Shown: positions 51,068 to 59,627 of the stretch, one piece after another
Numbering within the stretch: the stretch's first letter is position 1
Layout: every line of letters begins with the position of its first letter
From: Asaia bogorensis
GTDB taxonomy: Bacteria; Pseudomonadota; Alphaproteobacteria; CACIAM-22H2
Reading direction: 5' to 3'
Assembly (NCBI GenBank): GCA_945901855.1
Contig: CAMDLT010000003.1
Span: 1-64,000, forward strand
Length of the DNA stretch: 64,000 bases
Notes under the pieces: generated by a model
What the model saw: the letters and a program-made list of their open reading frames with translations, nothing else
What the model was told of the DNA's origin: nothing
The model's database searches: none
Made by a program: the position numbers and the translations under genes

Positions 51068-51497
51068 GGATCGCGCGCATTTCCATGTGGCGGTACGGCT
51101 CGGCGACCGGCGCAAAGCCGAATTTGGCATAGAGCGCCTGCGCATCGCTGGTCACCAGGCTCCAGCGCCGAAAGCCCTGCAACGCGGGATGGGCCAAGAT
51201 CGTTGCGACCAGAAATTTCGCCAAGCCCTTGCCGCGATGCCCCTTGTCCACATAGACGTCGCCAAGATACCCGAACGTCGCGCCGTCGGTGATACAGCGC
51301 GCGAAGCCGACTTGCGTGCCGTCCGGCGCATAGATGCCAAAACACCAAGCGCCCGCGACCGAGCGCTCGAAAATGTCGCGCGGCATGCCTTGCGCCCAAT
51401 AGGATTCGACCGCGATCCAGCGATGGACGCGGTCGAGATCGAGACGCGATTTGTCGTTGGAAACGCAATACCCGTCGTCGCGCGCCCACTGCGTCAT
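51054..51497 (-). CDS. GNAT-family N-acetyltransferase
   Basis: This 147-residue acetyltransferase has the acetyl-CoA loop VYVDKGHRGKGLAKFLVATIL (RGKGLA) and a C-terminal DAQALYAKFGFAPVAEPYRHMEMR. The opening DKSRLDLDRVHRWIAVESYW resembles a PaiA-like or generic GNAT group. It overlaps the next GNAT gene upstream by four bases. Function unknown, but it is part of the PhzF, PaiB and LysE cluster. Confidence 0.85.
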   Translation of the reverse strand: MTQWARDDGYCVSNDKSRLDLDRVHRWIAVESYWAQGMPRDIFERSVAGAWCFGIYAPDGTQVGFARCITDGATFGYLGDVYVDKGHRGKGLAKFLVATILAHPALQGFRRWSLVTSDAQALYAKFGFAPVAEPYRHMEMRAIHAYV

Positions 51498-51967
51498 AGC
51501 TCGGCCTCGAAAAACAGCACGCCCGGCAACGGATTGTCGTTGTAGGGCGGAATCGCGCGAAAGCCGAGCTGCCCGTAAAGCGCGATTGCAGCCGTGAGCT
51601 TGGGCAAAGTGTCCAGGCGCATGCGCCGATAGCCGCGTTCGCGCGCCGCCTGCATGATGCCAGCGCCAAGCTTGCGACCGAGCCCAAGACCGCGCGCGTC
51701 GTCGCGCACATAGAGCCGCTTCATTTCGCCCGTATCGCGGTCGATCGGGCGCAACGCGACAGCGCCAAGCGCGCGCCCCGCGCGTTCGGCCAACAAGATG
51801 CACCCGGTCGGCTCGGCATATTCGCCCGGCAGATTGGCAAGTTCCGCATCGAAATCCTGGAAGCACAGCGAAACGCCGAGACCGATCTGGTAGGCGCGGA
51901 ACAAGCTAGCGACCGTCGCGATGTCGCTAGCGCCGTTTGCCGGGCGAATCGTCGCCGTGTCAGACAT
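51494..51967 (-). CDS. GNAT-family N-acetyltransferase
   Basis: This 157-residue acetyltransferase has the acetyl-CoA motif MKRLYVRDDARGLGLGRKLGAGIMQ (RGLGLG) and a C-terminal LDTLPKLTAAIALYGQLGFRAIPPY. Its ELANLPGEYAEPTGCILLAE middle is typical of a subgroup found with amino-acid or antibiotic resistance genes. It overlaps a second GNAT gene by four bases and the PhzF gene by eight bases. Confidence 0.85.
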   Translation of the reverse strand: MSDTATIRPANGASDIATVASLFRAYQIGLGVSLCFQDFDAELANLPGEYAEPTGCILLAERAGRALGAVALRPIDRDTGEMKRLYVRDDARGLGLGRKLGAGIMQAARERGYRRMRLDTLPKLTAAIALYGQLGFRAIPPYNDNPLPGVLFFEAEL

Positions 51968-52745
51968 GGATGAAACCCTCCAGATAAAGCTGGGCCTGTC
52001 CCGCCATGATCGTGCGCGGCCCCGCATCCTCGCAATGCAGCGTGCCGCCGCGCTTGCTGATCTGGCGTGCCAGCAATTTGCGCTTGCCCAGCCGCTTGGC
52101 CCAATAGGGCACGAGCGTGCAATGCGCCGAACCGGTCACGGGGTCCTCGTCGATGCCGGCATAAGGCGTGAAATAGCGCGACACAAAATCGCACGACCCG
52201 TCGCCAGGCGCCGTTACCATCGCGCGCCCTTGCCGGGTTGCCAGCAGCTTTTCGAAGTCGGGCTTGAGCGCGCGCACCTCGTCGGCGGTCTCGTAGAGCG
52301 CCATATAGCGGTCGACGGACAGCGACACCGACACGGGCCTGCCGCCCAAAGCGGCGGCGACCGCATCGGGATCGCTTGCCGCTTCGAGGCCGCGCGCGGG
52401 AAAATCGAGCGAATAGAGATCGCCCGCGCGCATGGCCACAAGCGCGCCCGACTTCGTGTGGAAACGCACGGCCGAACGCGCGGGCTCTCGAATCGCCATG
52501 ATCACAAAAGCGCTGGCGAGCGTCGCGTGGCCGCACAGCGCCACTTCGATCTTGGGCGTGAACCAACGCAGACCGAACCCGTCGTCTTGCGGCACAAAAA
52601 ACGCCGTCTCCGAAAGGTTGTTTTCGGCTGCGATCGCCTGCATCGTTTCGTCCGGCAGCCATTCGGCAAGCGGCACCACCGCCGCAGGATTGCCCGCAAA
52701 TGGCCGCTCGGCAAACGCATCGACTTGATAGAGTGGCAGGCGCAT
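51960..52745 (-). CDS. PhzF-family isomerase, first of a tandem pair
   Basis: This 261-residue epimerase/isomerase-like protein matches the PhzF fold used in phenazine synthesis and in many unrelated pathways. Catalytic Glu46 (ENNLSETAFF) and the CGHATLASAF stretch are present, and the C-terminal half repeats the pattern ending GIDEDPVTGSAHCTL. It is adjacent to a second PhzF gene, clearly a duplication, with similar length. It is probably involved in isomerising a small metabolite; phenazine genes are absent. Confidence 0.88.
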   Translation of the reverse strand: MRLPLYQVDAFAERPFAGNPAAVVPLAEWLPDETMQAIAAENNLSETAFFVPQDDGFGLRWFTPKIEVALCGHATLASAFVIMAIREPARSAVRFHTKSGALVAMRAGDLYSLDFPARGLEAASDPDAVAAALGGRPVSVSLSVDRYMALYETADEVRALKPDFEKLLATRQGRAMVTAPGDGSCDFVSRYFTPYAGIDEDPVTGSAHCTLVPYWAKRLGKRKLLARQISKRGGTLHCEDAGPRTIMAGQAQLYLEGFIHV

Positions 52746-52761
52746 CGGATCGGTTCCCGTT

Positions 52762-53547
52762 TCAGATATGGATGAAACCTTCGAGATAGAGCTTGCCCTC
52801 GCCCGCCATGCGCGTGCGCGCGCCCGCGTCTTCGCAATAGAGCGTGCCGCCGCGCGCGCTGATCTGACGCGCCACAAGCTTTGACTTGCCCAAGCGCTTG
52901 GCCCAGTAGGGCACCAGCGTGCAATGCGCCGAGCCGGTGACGGGATCCTCGTCGATGCCAACGCCAGGCCCGAAAAAGCGCGAGACAAAATCGGCTCCCG
53001 CTTCGCCCGGCGCGGTCACGATCGAACAGCCAAGCTCGGTTGCCGCCAATCGGCGCAGATCGGGCTTGAGGGCTGCGATCTCCCCAGCGCTTTCGTAGAG
53101 CGCCATGTTGAAATTGGCCGAGCGCCACACGCCCGCAGGCGTGCCGCCCAAGGCCGCCGCGATCGCGGCAGCATCGGGTGCTGCTTCCAGCGTGCGCGCG
53201 GGAAGATCGAGTTCGAAAAGATCGCCTTTTCGCACGACCGAAAGCGGTCCCGATCGGCTGCCAAAGCGCACGTCGCGGCGCTGCGGCTCCAGTATGGTCA
53301 TCAGCACGAAGGCGCTGGCGAGCGTCGCGTGCCCGCAGAGCGGGATTTCGACCGTCGGCGTGAACCAGCGCAGATCGAAACCGTCGGCGGTGGGTACAAA
53401 ATACGCGGTCTCGGCCAGATTGTTTTCGGCCGCGATCGCCTGCATCGTTTCGTCCGCCAACCACACGTCGAGCGGCACGACGGCGGCCGGGTTGCCTGCG
53501 AACACGCGATCGGCGAACGCGTCGACCTGATAGATGGGAAGGCGCAT
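52762..53547 (-). CDS. PhzF-family isomerase, second of a tandem pair
   Basis: This 261-residue protein is strongly similar to the adjacent PhzF, starting MRLPIYQVDAFADRVFAGNP against MRLPLYQVDAFAERPFAGNP. The catalytic Glu (ENNLAETAYF), CGHATLASAFVLM and GIDEDPVTGSAHCTL are conserved. The two genes are 16 bases apart on one strand, so they arose by tandem duplication and have diverged most in the middle. Either they pair as a heterodimer or act on different substrates. It is three bases from PaiB. Confidence 0.88.
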   Translation of the reverse strand: MRLPIYQVDAFADRVFAGNPAAVVPLDVWLADETMQAIAAENNLAETAYFVPTADGFDLRWFTPTVEIPLCGHATLASAFVLMTILEPQRRDVRFGSRSGPLSVVRKGDLFELDLPARTLEAAPDAAAIAAALGGTPAGVWRSANFNMALYESAGEIAALKPDLRRLAATELGCSIVTAPGEAGADFVSRFFGPGVGIDEDPVTGSAHCTLVPYWAKRLGKSKLVARQISARGGTLYCEDAGARTRMAGEGKLYLEGFIHI

Positions 53548-53550
53548 CGC

Positions 53551-54180
53551 TCAGGTTTCCTTTTTGCCGTGGCGTTGCATTTCGTCGGCAAGCGCCGCGT
53601 CGTGCGCGTGGCCCGTCGCCATCAAGGCGTCGATCACGCGCGTGCGGTCGGCCGCACTGCGGTTCTGCGAGAGCTTGAACTTGCCTTCGATGCGCGCGAT
53701 GGCGATTTCGAAGCCGACGATCCCGCCCAGCATCGTGTCGATATAGGCTGGGTCTTGGGCGTCGATATGCCAGCCTTGCGTTTCGTACTGGTCCGCCAAA
53801 CTCTGCACGAGCTTGTGCAACTCGGTTTTTGCCGTGACAAGTTTCGGCACGCCGTAAACATGTGCCGCCGTGTAGTTCCATGTCGGTACTGATTTGTTGG
53901 TCGGCACGTACCAGCCGGGCGACACGTAGCCGTGCGGACCTTCGAACATCGCCAGCACCTGCGTGCCGGTTTTGGCCGCCTGCGCCAGATGGTCGGCCTG
54001 CGGATTCGGGCCCGCGAGATGGCCGACCAGAAGATTGCGCGCGCGGTCGATCTGCAGCGGCAGATGCGAGGCGAGCAGCCCGTCGCTGCCATGCGTGACC
54101 AATTGGCCGAAGCCGTTGCGCTCGATCAGCGACAGGGTCGCTTCGTCGTGCGGGCTTGCAAAAACAGCGGGGACATACAC
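53551..54180 (-). CDS. PaiB-like FMN-binding transcriptional regulator
   Basis: This 209-residue split-barrel protein matches the PaiB family: MYVPAVFASPHDEATLSLIERNGFGQLVTHG at the N-terminus, VLAMFEGPHGYVSPGWY and PTWNYTAAHVYG, typical of FMN-binding proteins. In Bacillus PaiB works with PaiA, a GNAT; here GNAT genes are close. It may therefore regulate or support acetylation of polyamines, but that link is an inference from context. It lies three bases after the lctP-like gene region on the same strand. Confidence 0.85.
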   Translation of the reverse strand: MYVPAVFASPHDEATLSLIERNGFGQLVTHGSDGLLASHLPLQIDRARNLLVGHLAGPNPQADHLAQAAKTGTQVLAMFEGPHGYVSPGWYVPTNKSVPTWNYTAAHVYGVPKLVTAKTELHKLVQSLADQYETQGWHIDAQDPAYIDTMLGGIVGFEIAIARIEGKFKLSQNRSAADRTRVIDALMATGHAHDAALADEMQRHGKKET

Positions 54181-54186
54181 GGCGGA

Positions 54187-55581
54187 TCAGATCCTTTCGG
54201 CGAGGAACGCAAAAGTCGAAGCGATGCAAAGCGCCAACAGCAACGGCACGAGCGAACGATAGGCAGCCCCAAGCCCGCCCGCGAGCCCAACCAACGCGAC
54301 GGCAAGGGCCACGCGCGCGGGCGACAGCGCCGTGAACGCCGACGCGATCGCCGTTTGCAGACCGGTTCCGCCGAGCGCGTCGTTATCCCACATGGGCAGC
54401 GTCAGCGGCAGCGCCATAGCGTTCGCCGCGAGGGCCGAACCCGTCATAGCGCCGCCGAATGCGGCCAGCATCGGGGCGATGGCAAGCGCAGCAGTGCCGA
54501 AGGTTTGTTCGACCGTGCCGACAAGTGCGCCCGCAAACCCCGGCCGCGCCAGCATTTCGCCGAACAGCACAAAAGCGAAGCCCGCCAGCAGCGCCGTGCG
54601 CGCAGTCCATGCGGCGTGAAGCGTCGCTTGCAGCGGATTCTGCCGGGCCGCAAGACACGCGGCGAACGCCACCAACCCGAGCCAGAACGATGCGTGATGC
54701 AGCGGCGCGAAGGGCGCAAGATCGGCCGCCGTCGCAAGGCGCCACGTCTGCAACGCGTCGCCGACGGCCGGGACCAGTCGCACGGCCGCAAGCAACGGCA
54801 CCAGCACGAGATACGGCCAGAAGCGGCGCCACAAGGCCGCATCGAGCCTGGCCCCGTCCAGAAAACCGCGCGCGGCCAGCACGGCGCCGATCGCGGCCAA
54901 TCCGGCAATGTCGGGCGTCAGAATTTCGCTGGCCACGCGCGCGGCAAGCCATGTGGCGCCGAGCCACAGCGCGTCTTCGGCATATTGCGATGCGGGCAAA
55001 CGCACGTCGCGCAGCAGCCACCAGAAAACGAGCAAAAATGCGGGCAGCAGCAGCGCCGTCGAATTGGCCGCAGCGATCCCCAGCGCAAGCGGATCAAGGC
55101 CCGCGATCGCCGCTGCCGCCATCGTGCCGATGGCCAAAGCGCCCCACGGCACGAAGCATTGCGCGAGCATGCCAAGGGCGACCGCCTGCAGCCCGCCGCG
55201 CCCCGCCGCAAGAATGAACGGCAGAGCCAGCATCGTGCCGATGCCAAAACCGACCGCGCTCTCGAAAAACGGTCCGAGCAAAAAACAGGCGCTGTAAAGC
55301 TTGCGATGCTGGGCGCGCGCGTCGGCCATGCCGGCCGCATCGACCGTCGCCGTGGGCGGGGCCGCATTGCGCAGCACCATGCCCGCAACGATAACAAGCG
55401 CCATCGGGCCCGCGATCCAAAGCGTGCGCAAGATCGCCTCGATCGCCGCTGCGCTCTGTCCGATCGCGAGCGCTGCCGCAAACGCGGCGCATGCGCCCGC
55501 CATGGCGGCGCGATGGGGCAAACGCGGCCACCACCACGCCGCCACGGCAAAGACCGCGATCGGCAAAGCCGCCGTCAGCAT
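54187..55581 (-). CDS. L-lactate permease family transporter (LctP-like)
   Basis: This 464-residue membrane protein has about 12-14 hydrophobic segments. The conserved LLGPFFESAVGFGIGTMLALPFIL and AMTGSALAANAMALP blocks are typical of LctP/glycolate permeases. It likely brings in lactate, glycolate or a related hydroxy acid with protons. The ATG at 55581 is chosen as it starts the first membrane segment. It is preceded by the DUF1127 gene seven bases upstream and followed by PaiB. Confidence 0.85.
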   Translation of the reverse strand: MLTAALPIAVFAVAAWWWPRLPHRAAMAGACAAFAAALAIGQSAAAIEAILRTLWIAGPMALVIVAGMVLRNAAPPTATVDAAGMADARAQHRKLYSACFLLGPFFESAVGFGIGTMLALPFILAAGRGGLQAVALGMLAQCFVPWGALAIGTMAAAAIAGLDPLALGIAAANSTALLLPAFLLVFWWLLRDVRLPASQYAEDALWLGATWLAARVASEILTPDIAGLAAIGAVLAARGFLDGARLDAALWRRFWPYLVLVPLLAAVRLVPAVGDALQTWRLATAADLAPFAPLHHASFWLGLVAFAACLAARQNPLQATLHAAWTARTALLAGFAFVLFGEMLARPGFAGALVGTVEQTFGTAALAIAPMLAAFGGAMTGSALAANAMALPLTLPMWDNDALGGTGLQTAIASAFTALSPARVALAVALVGLAGGLGAAYRSLVPLLLALCIASTFAFLAERI

Positions 55582-55588
55582 CGGCGCG

Positions 55589-55849
55589 TCACTTCGTCCA
55601 GAACGGCTTTTCGGCTTCGCGCCACACATCGGCGCGCGTCAAGCCCATGTCGGCGCGCAGATGGTCGCCCATCTCGGCCAATTGTTTGCGCTGTTGCGCA
55701 CGTTCCTGCCATGTGAAGAGCGTGTGGACGACAACCAGCAAAGCGCGATCGACATTGCGCACGACCGCAACCAACACGTCGCGCGTTTGAACGATGGCTT
55801 GTTCGATCGGACCGGCCCCGGCGGGACCGATTTGCTGCATTGTACCCAT
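55589..55849 (-). CDS. DUF1127-type small protein
   Basis: This 86-residue protein has the C-terminal pattern typical of DUF1127 proteins: WQERAQQRKQLAEMGDHLRADMGLTRADVWREAEKPFW. A strong SD (GAGGAGG) lies before the ATG at 55849. DUF1127 proteins are widespread in alphaproteobacteria; small ones can act in RNA binding and phosphate or nutrient responses. It heads the minus-strand operon and is divergent from a MocR-type regulator that probably controls it. Confidence 0.8.
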   Translation of the reverse strand: MGTMQQIGPAGAGPIEQAIVQTRDVLVAVVRNVDRALLVVVHTLFTWQERAQQRKQLAEMGDHLRADMGLTRADVWREAEKPFWTK

Positions 55850-55870
55850 ACAAACCTCCTCTTTCTCCGG

Positions 55871-55953
55871 ATTGACAGTAGAATGTCACCAATATTGTTC
55901 GCATCTGGAACCTGGCATTGACACAATATGGGGTCAATCAATACATTGTCACC
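55871..55953. promoter_or_regulatory. Divergent promoter with repeats bound, likely, by the MocR regulator
   Basis: The 104-base region between DUF1127 and the MocR gene holds ATTGACA at 55871 and again at 55917, and GTCACC at 55885 and 55948. TGACA-N6-TGTCA is seen at 55873-55888, and TTGAC-N10-GTCAA at 55918-55937. The second TTGACA (55918-55923) can be a -35 box, with TACATT (55942-55947) as the -10. Such direct and inverted repeats are typical of GntR/MocR binding sites. Transcript start would be about at the MocR ATG. Confidence 0.5.
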
Positions 55954-57345
55954 ATGACAACTTGGCTTCCCAGCATCGCCGAACGCACCGGCCCGCGCTA
56001 TCTGGCCGTCGCGGACCAATTGGCCGCCGATATTTCGGCCGGCCGTCTCAAAGCGGGCGAGCGCCTGCCAACGCACCGCGAACTCGCGTGGCGGTTGCAT
56101 GTGACGGTGGGCACCGTCACGCGCGCCTATGCCGAGGCCGAGCGACGCGGGCTGATTGCGGGCGAAGTCGGGCGCGGCACATTCATCCGCGAGCGCATCG
56201 GCGACCCGCTGACGGCGGCCATGCCGTCGAGCACGCCAACGACCGACGATTATGTGGACCTGTCGCGCAACCTGCCTGCCGTGACGGGGCCGGTGGCGTC
56301 GATGATCCAGCGCCATTTGGGCGATATGGCGCAAGCCGACCTTGTGCCGCTGCTGGGCTACGTTCCCAATTTCGGCGTGACCGCGCATCGCGAAGCCGGG
56401 GCCGAGTGGATCGCACGACGCGGACTGGCGGCGAACCCCGCGCGCGTGGCGGTCGTCACGGGCGGGCAGAACGGCATGATGCTGTCGATCGCCGCATTGG
56501 CGCGGCCGGGCGACGTGGTGCTGACCGAAGCCTTGACCTTCTACGGCATGAAATCGATCGCCAATCTTTTGGGCGTGCGGCTGGTTGGCGTCGATCTCGA
56601 CGAAGACGGGCTGATGCCCGAAGCGCTCGAAGCCGCGTGCCGCCAGCATGCGCCCAAGGCGATCTATACGGTTCCCACTTTCCAGAATCCGACGACAAGC
56701 CTGATGCCGCTGGTCCGGCGCAAAGCGGTCGCCGAGATTTGCCGCCGCTACAACGTGGCGATCGTCGAGGACGACATCTACGGCTTTCTCGACGAGGGCA
56801 ACACGCCGTTAGCCGCCTTGGCGCCCGAGCTCGGCGTGTTTTTGACCTCGCTGTCCAAGAGCGTGGCGCCGGGGTTGCGCGTCGGCTACGTGCACGCGCC
56901 GGAACCGATCTTGACGCGCATATCGGCCGCCATTCGCGCGTCGAGCTACATGACCACGCCGATCACGGCCGAACTGGCGACGCGCCTTATTCGCAGCGGC
57001 GATGTCGCCAAGGCAGCGAGCTGGCAAAAAGCGCATGCCGAGCGGCGCCAGAAAATGGCGAGCCGGTTGCTGGCGCGCCAGGAATTCGTCGGCCACCCCA
57101 GCGCCACGCAAGTTTGGCTCAAACTGCCCGAGCCGTGGCGGCGCGAGGAATTCACCGACGTCGCGCGCAAACGCGGTGTGGGCGTCGCCCCCGCCAACGC
57201 GTTTGCGATCGGCAGAGCGCCCGTGCCGCACGCGGTACGCCTTGCGCTCGTGGCACCGGCCGAAGACGCTGCCGTCGAACGCGCGATCGGCACGCTTGTG
57301 GACATTTTGGAAGAGCCGCCCATCGGCAGCCTGCGGATGGTCTAA
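55954..57345 (+). CDS. MocR-type regulator (GntR HTH fused to an aminotransferase fold)
   Basis: This 463-residue protein has an N-terminal GntR winged helix (YLAVADQLAADISAGRLKAGERLPTHRELAWRLHVTVGTVTRAYAEAERRGLI) and a C-terminal class-I aminotransferase domain. The PLP lysine region is present as SLSKSVAPGLRVGYV, with NFGVTAHREAGAEW and YTVPTFQNPTTSLMP. MocR regulators sense PLP or amino acids through this domain. ATG 55954 is chosen over TTG 55918. It is divergent from DUF1127 and overlaps the thiD stop by four bases in convergent orientation. Effector unknown. Confidence 0.9.
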   Translation: MTTWLPSIAERTGPRYLAVADQLAADISAGRLKAGERLPTHRELAWRLHVTVGTVTRAYAEAERRGLIAGEVGRGTFIRERIGDPLTAAMPSSTPTTDDYVDLSRNLPAVTGPVASMIQRHLGDMAQADLVPLLGYVPNFGVTAHREAGAEWIARRGLAANPARVAVVTGGQNGMMLSIAALARPGDVVLTEALTFYGMKSIANLLGVRLVGVDLDEDGLMPEALEAACRQHAPKAIYTVPTFQNPTTSLMPLVRRKAVAEICRRYNVAIVEDDIYGFLDEGNTPLAALAPELGVFLTSLSKSVAPGLRVGYVHAPEPILTRISAAIRASSYMTTPITAELATRLIRSGDVAKAASWQKAHAERRQKMASRLLARQEFVGHPSATQVWLKLPEPWRREEFTDVARKRGVGVAPANAFAIGRAPVPHAVRLALVAPAEDAAVERAIGTLVDILEEPPIGSLRMV

Positions 57346-58136
57346 AGCACCACGCCGTGCGCGTGGTTGAGCGGACCGTGGCCGCGCCCGAATCCCGGCG
57401 CCGTTTCGATGGCGCGGCGCACATAGTCGCGTGCGCGCACAACCGCCAATTCGAGCGCCAGCCCCTGTGCCAGCCCCGTCGCAATGGCAGAGGCCAGCGT
57501 GCAGCCCGTGCCGTGCGTCGAGCGCGTGGCGATGCGCGCGCTCTCGAAAACCCGCACGCCTTGGTCGGTTGCCAGAATATCGACCAGGCGGTTGCCGTCG
57601 AGATGCCCGCCTTTGAGCAGTACCGCACTGCAGCCGAGCGTGAGCATCGTTTCGGCCGCATGGCGCATCTCGTCGGCCGTATGGATCGTGCGGCCCGACA
57701 ACGCTTCGGCCTCGGGCAGATTGGGCGTCAGGATCGTGGCATGCACGATCAGCCGGCGCTTCAAGGTTTCGATCGCGTCGCGCTTCAGCAACGGGTGGCC
57801 GCCTTTGGCGTACATAACCGGATCGACTACCAGCGCGATGCCGCGCCCCGCATCGTCGAGCACGTCGCAGACGGCATTGATCGTGGCACTGTCGTGCAGC
57901 ATGCCGGTCTTGATCGCGTCGGCGCCGATGTCGTCCAGCACCACGCGCATCTGCTGGGCGATGAAAGCGGGCGGCACTGCATGCACGCCGTGCACGCCGG
58001 TCGTGTCTTGCGCCGTGAGCGCGGTGATCGCGCAAGCGGCGTAGCCGCCCAGCGCCGTGACGGTTTTGATGTCGGCCTGGACCCCGGCGCCGCCGCCGGA
58101 ATCGGAACCCGCTACGATCAGAATGCGGCCCTGCAT
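57342..58136 (-). CDS. thiD: Hydroxymethylpyrimidine/phosphomethylpyrimidine kinase
   Basis: This 264-residue ribokinase-like protein phosphorylates HMP and HMP-P in thiamin synthesis and also may act on pyridoxal. Seen: GSDSGGGAGVQADIKTVTALGGYA, the anion hole region and Cys in GTGCTLASAIAT, and PNLPEAEALSG. It lies directly after glmM (its start is one base before the glmM stop end), with a four-base convergent overlap with the MocR gene. Confidence 0.9.
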   Translation of the reverse strand: MQGRILIVAGSDSGGGAGVQADIKTVTALGGYAACAITALTAQDTTGVHGVHAVPPAFIAQQMRVVLDDIGADAIKTGMLHDSATINAVCDVLDDAGRGIALVVDPVMYAKGGHPLLKRDAIETLKRRLIVHATILTPNLPEAEALSGRTIHTADEMRHAAETMLTLGCSAVLLKGGHLDGNRLVDILATDQGVRVFESARIATRSTHGTGCTLASAIATGLAQGLALELAVVRARDYVRRAIETAPGFGRGHGPLNHAHGVVL

Positions 58137-58137
58137 G

Positions 58138-59589
58138 CTACTGCCCCGCCGCCGCGCTTGAGTCGCGCTTGCGGCGCATATAGTTGGGCAGACTGACATC
58201 GGACGCGGGCGTACCGGCCGGCGCCGCGCTGGCCTTGGTGCCGCCCGCAAGCGTGCCGCCAGCCGCCACCATCGCTTCGACGATGCGATCGACCGCCTGC
58301 GTTACCGCCGCGTCGCTGCCGGCTTCCGCCATCACGCGCACGACCGGTTCGGTGCCCGATTTCCGAATGAGCAGACGCCCGTCGGTTTGAATCGCGGCTT
58401 GCGATGCCGCGATCGCGGCTTTGATGCGGGCATCGTCGAGCGGCGGCGCGCCCTGGAAGCGCACGTTCTTCAAAAGCTGCGGATAAGGATCGAAGACATG
58501 CGCCACGTCGGACGCGGCTTTGCCCGACTGGACAAGCGCCGCCAGCACCTGGAGCCCGGCGATAAGCCCGTCGCCCGTGGTCGCATAGTCGGCCAAGATG
58601 ACGTGGCCCGATTGCTCGCCGCCCAGATTGGCATCGAGCGCGCGCATCATTTCGAGCACGTTGCGATCGCCGACGGCGCTGCGCGCGAGCTTGAGGTTCT
58701 GGCCCTCGAGCCAGCGCTCGAGCCCCAAATTCGACATGACCGTCGCCACCACATTGCGCCCGCGCAGCTGGCCGTCGCGCACCCAGTTGCGCGCGATCGC
58801 CGCCAGCACCTGGTCGCCATCGATGGCGCGGCCTTTTTCGTCGACGATCTGCAAGCGGTCCGCATCGCCGTCCAGAGCAAGACCGATATGGGCGCCGTGC
58901 GCCACGACGGCTTGTTGCAGCAGCTCGATATGCGTCGCCCCGCAGCCGCGATTGATATTGAGCCCGTCGGGGTCGACCGCGAGCGGCACGATTTCGGCCC
59001 CCAGCTCCCACAGCACCGTGGGCGCCACGCGATACGCGGCGCCGTTGGCGCAATCGACGACGATCTTGAGCCCGTCGAGCCGCAAGCCTTTGGGGAAGGT
59101 CGCCTTGGCAAATTCGATATAACGGCCGGGCCCGTCGTCGAGACGGCGCACGCGGCCGAGCAGATCGGGGGCGACCAGCCCGTCGGCGCTGTTGATCGAC
59201 GCCTCGATCTCGGCTTCCATTTCGTCGGAGATTTTGTAGCCGTCGGCGCCGAACAATTTGATGCCGTTGTCGCGGTGCGGATTGTGGGAGGCCGAAATCA
59301 TCACGCCCAAATCCGCGCGCAGCGAACGGGTAAGCATGGCAACGGCGGGCGTGGGCAACGGTTCCAGAATGACAACGTCCATGCCGATCGACACGAATCC
59401 GGCCGTCAAAGCGGGCTGGAACAGATAGCCCGACAGGCGCGTGTCCTTGCCGATCACCACGCGATGGCGGTGGTTGCCCTGGCGCAGCAAACGACCCGCC
59501 GCCATGGCGACCTTGGTTGCCATCTCTGCCGTCATGGGCCAGGAATTGGCCTGTCCACGAATTCCGTCGGTGCCGAAAAGTTTTGCCAT
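58138..59589 (-). CDS. glmM: Phosphoglucosamine mutase
   Basis: This 483-residue enzyme converts glucosamine-6-phosphate to glucosamine-1-phosphate on the way to peptidoglycan and LPS. Seen: [15 protein letters not shown], the phosphoserine loop [13 protein letters not shown] (Ser101), the metal loop DGDADR and the C-terminal phosphate-binding [14 protein letters not shown]. An extra Ala/Pro-rich tail of about 40 residues follows. It is one gene after folP and ahead of thiD. Confidence 0.95.
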   Translation of the reverse strand: MAKLFGTDGIRGQANSWPMTAEMATKVAMAAGRLLRQGNHRHRVVIGKDTRLSGYLFQPALTAGFVSIGMDVVILEPLPTPAVAMLTRSLRADLGVMISASHNPHRDNGIKLFGADGYKISDEMEAEIEASINSADGLVAPDLLGRVRRLDDGPGRYIEFAKATFPKGLRLDGLKIVVDCANGAAYRVAPTVLWELGAEIVPLAVDPDGLNINRGCGATHIELLQQAVVAHGAHIGLALDGDADRLQIVDEKGRAIDGDQVLAAIARNWVRDGQLRGRNVVATVMSNLGLERWLEGQNLKLARSAVGDRNVLEMMRALDANLGGEQSGHVILADYATTGDGLIAGLQVLAALVQSGKAASDVAHVFDPYPQLLKNVRFQGAPPLDDARIKAAIAASQAAIQTDGRLLIRKSGTEPVVRVMAEAGSDAAVTQAVDRIVEAMVAAGGTLAGGTKASAAPAGTPASDVSLPNYMRRKRDSSAAAGQ

Positions 59590-59627
59590 CGTCCCCGCTT
59601 ATAGGCGCTGGCGCAGGGCGGGTAAAG

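Noticed and set aside
57342-57345. Possible MocR-thiD regulation as in PdxR-pdx pairs
   Set aside because: The genes are convergent and share only 4 bases at their ends, so a direct promoter control is unlikely.
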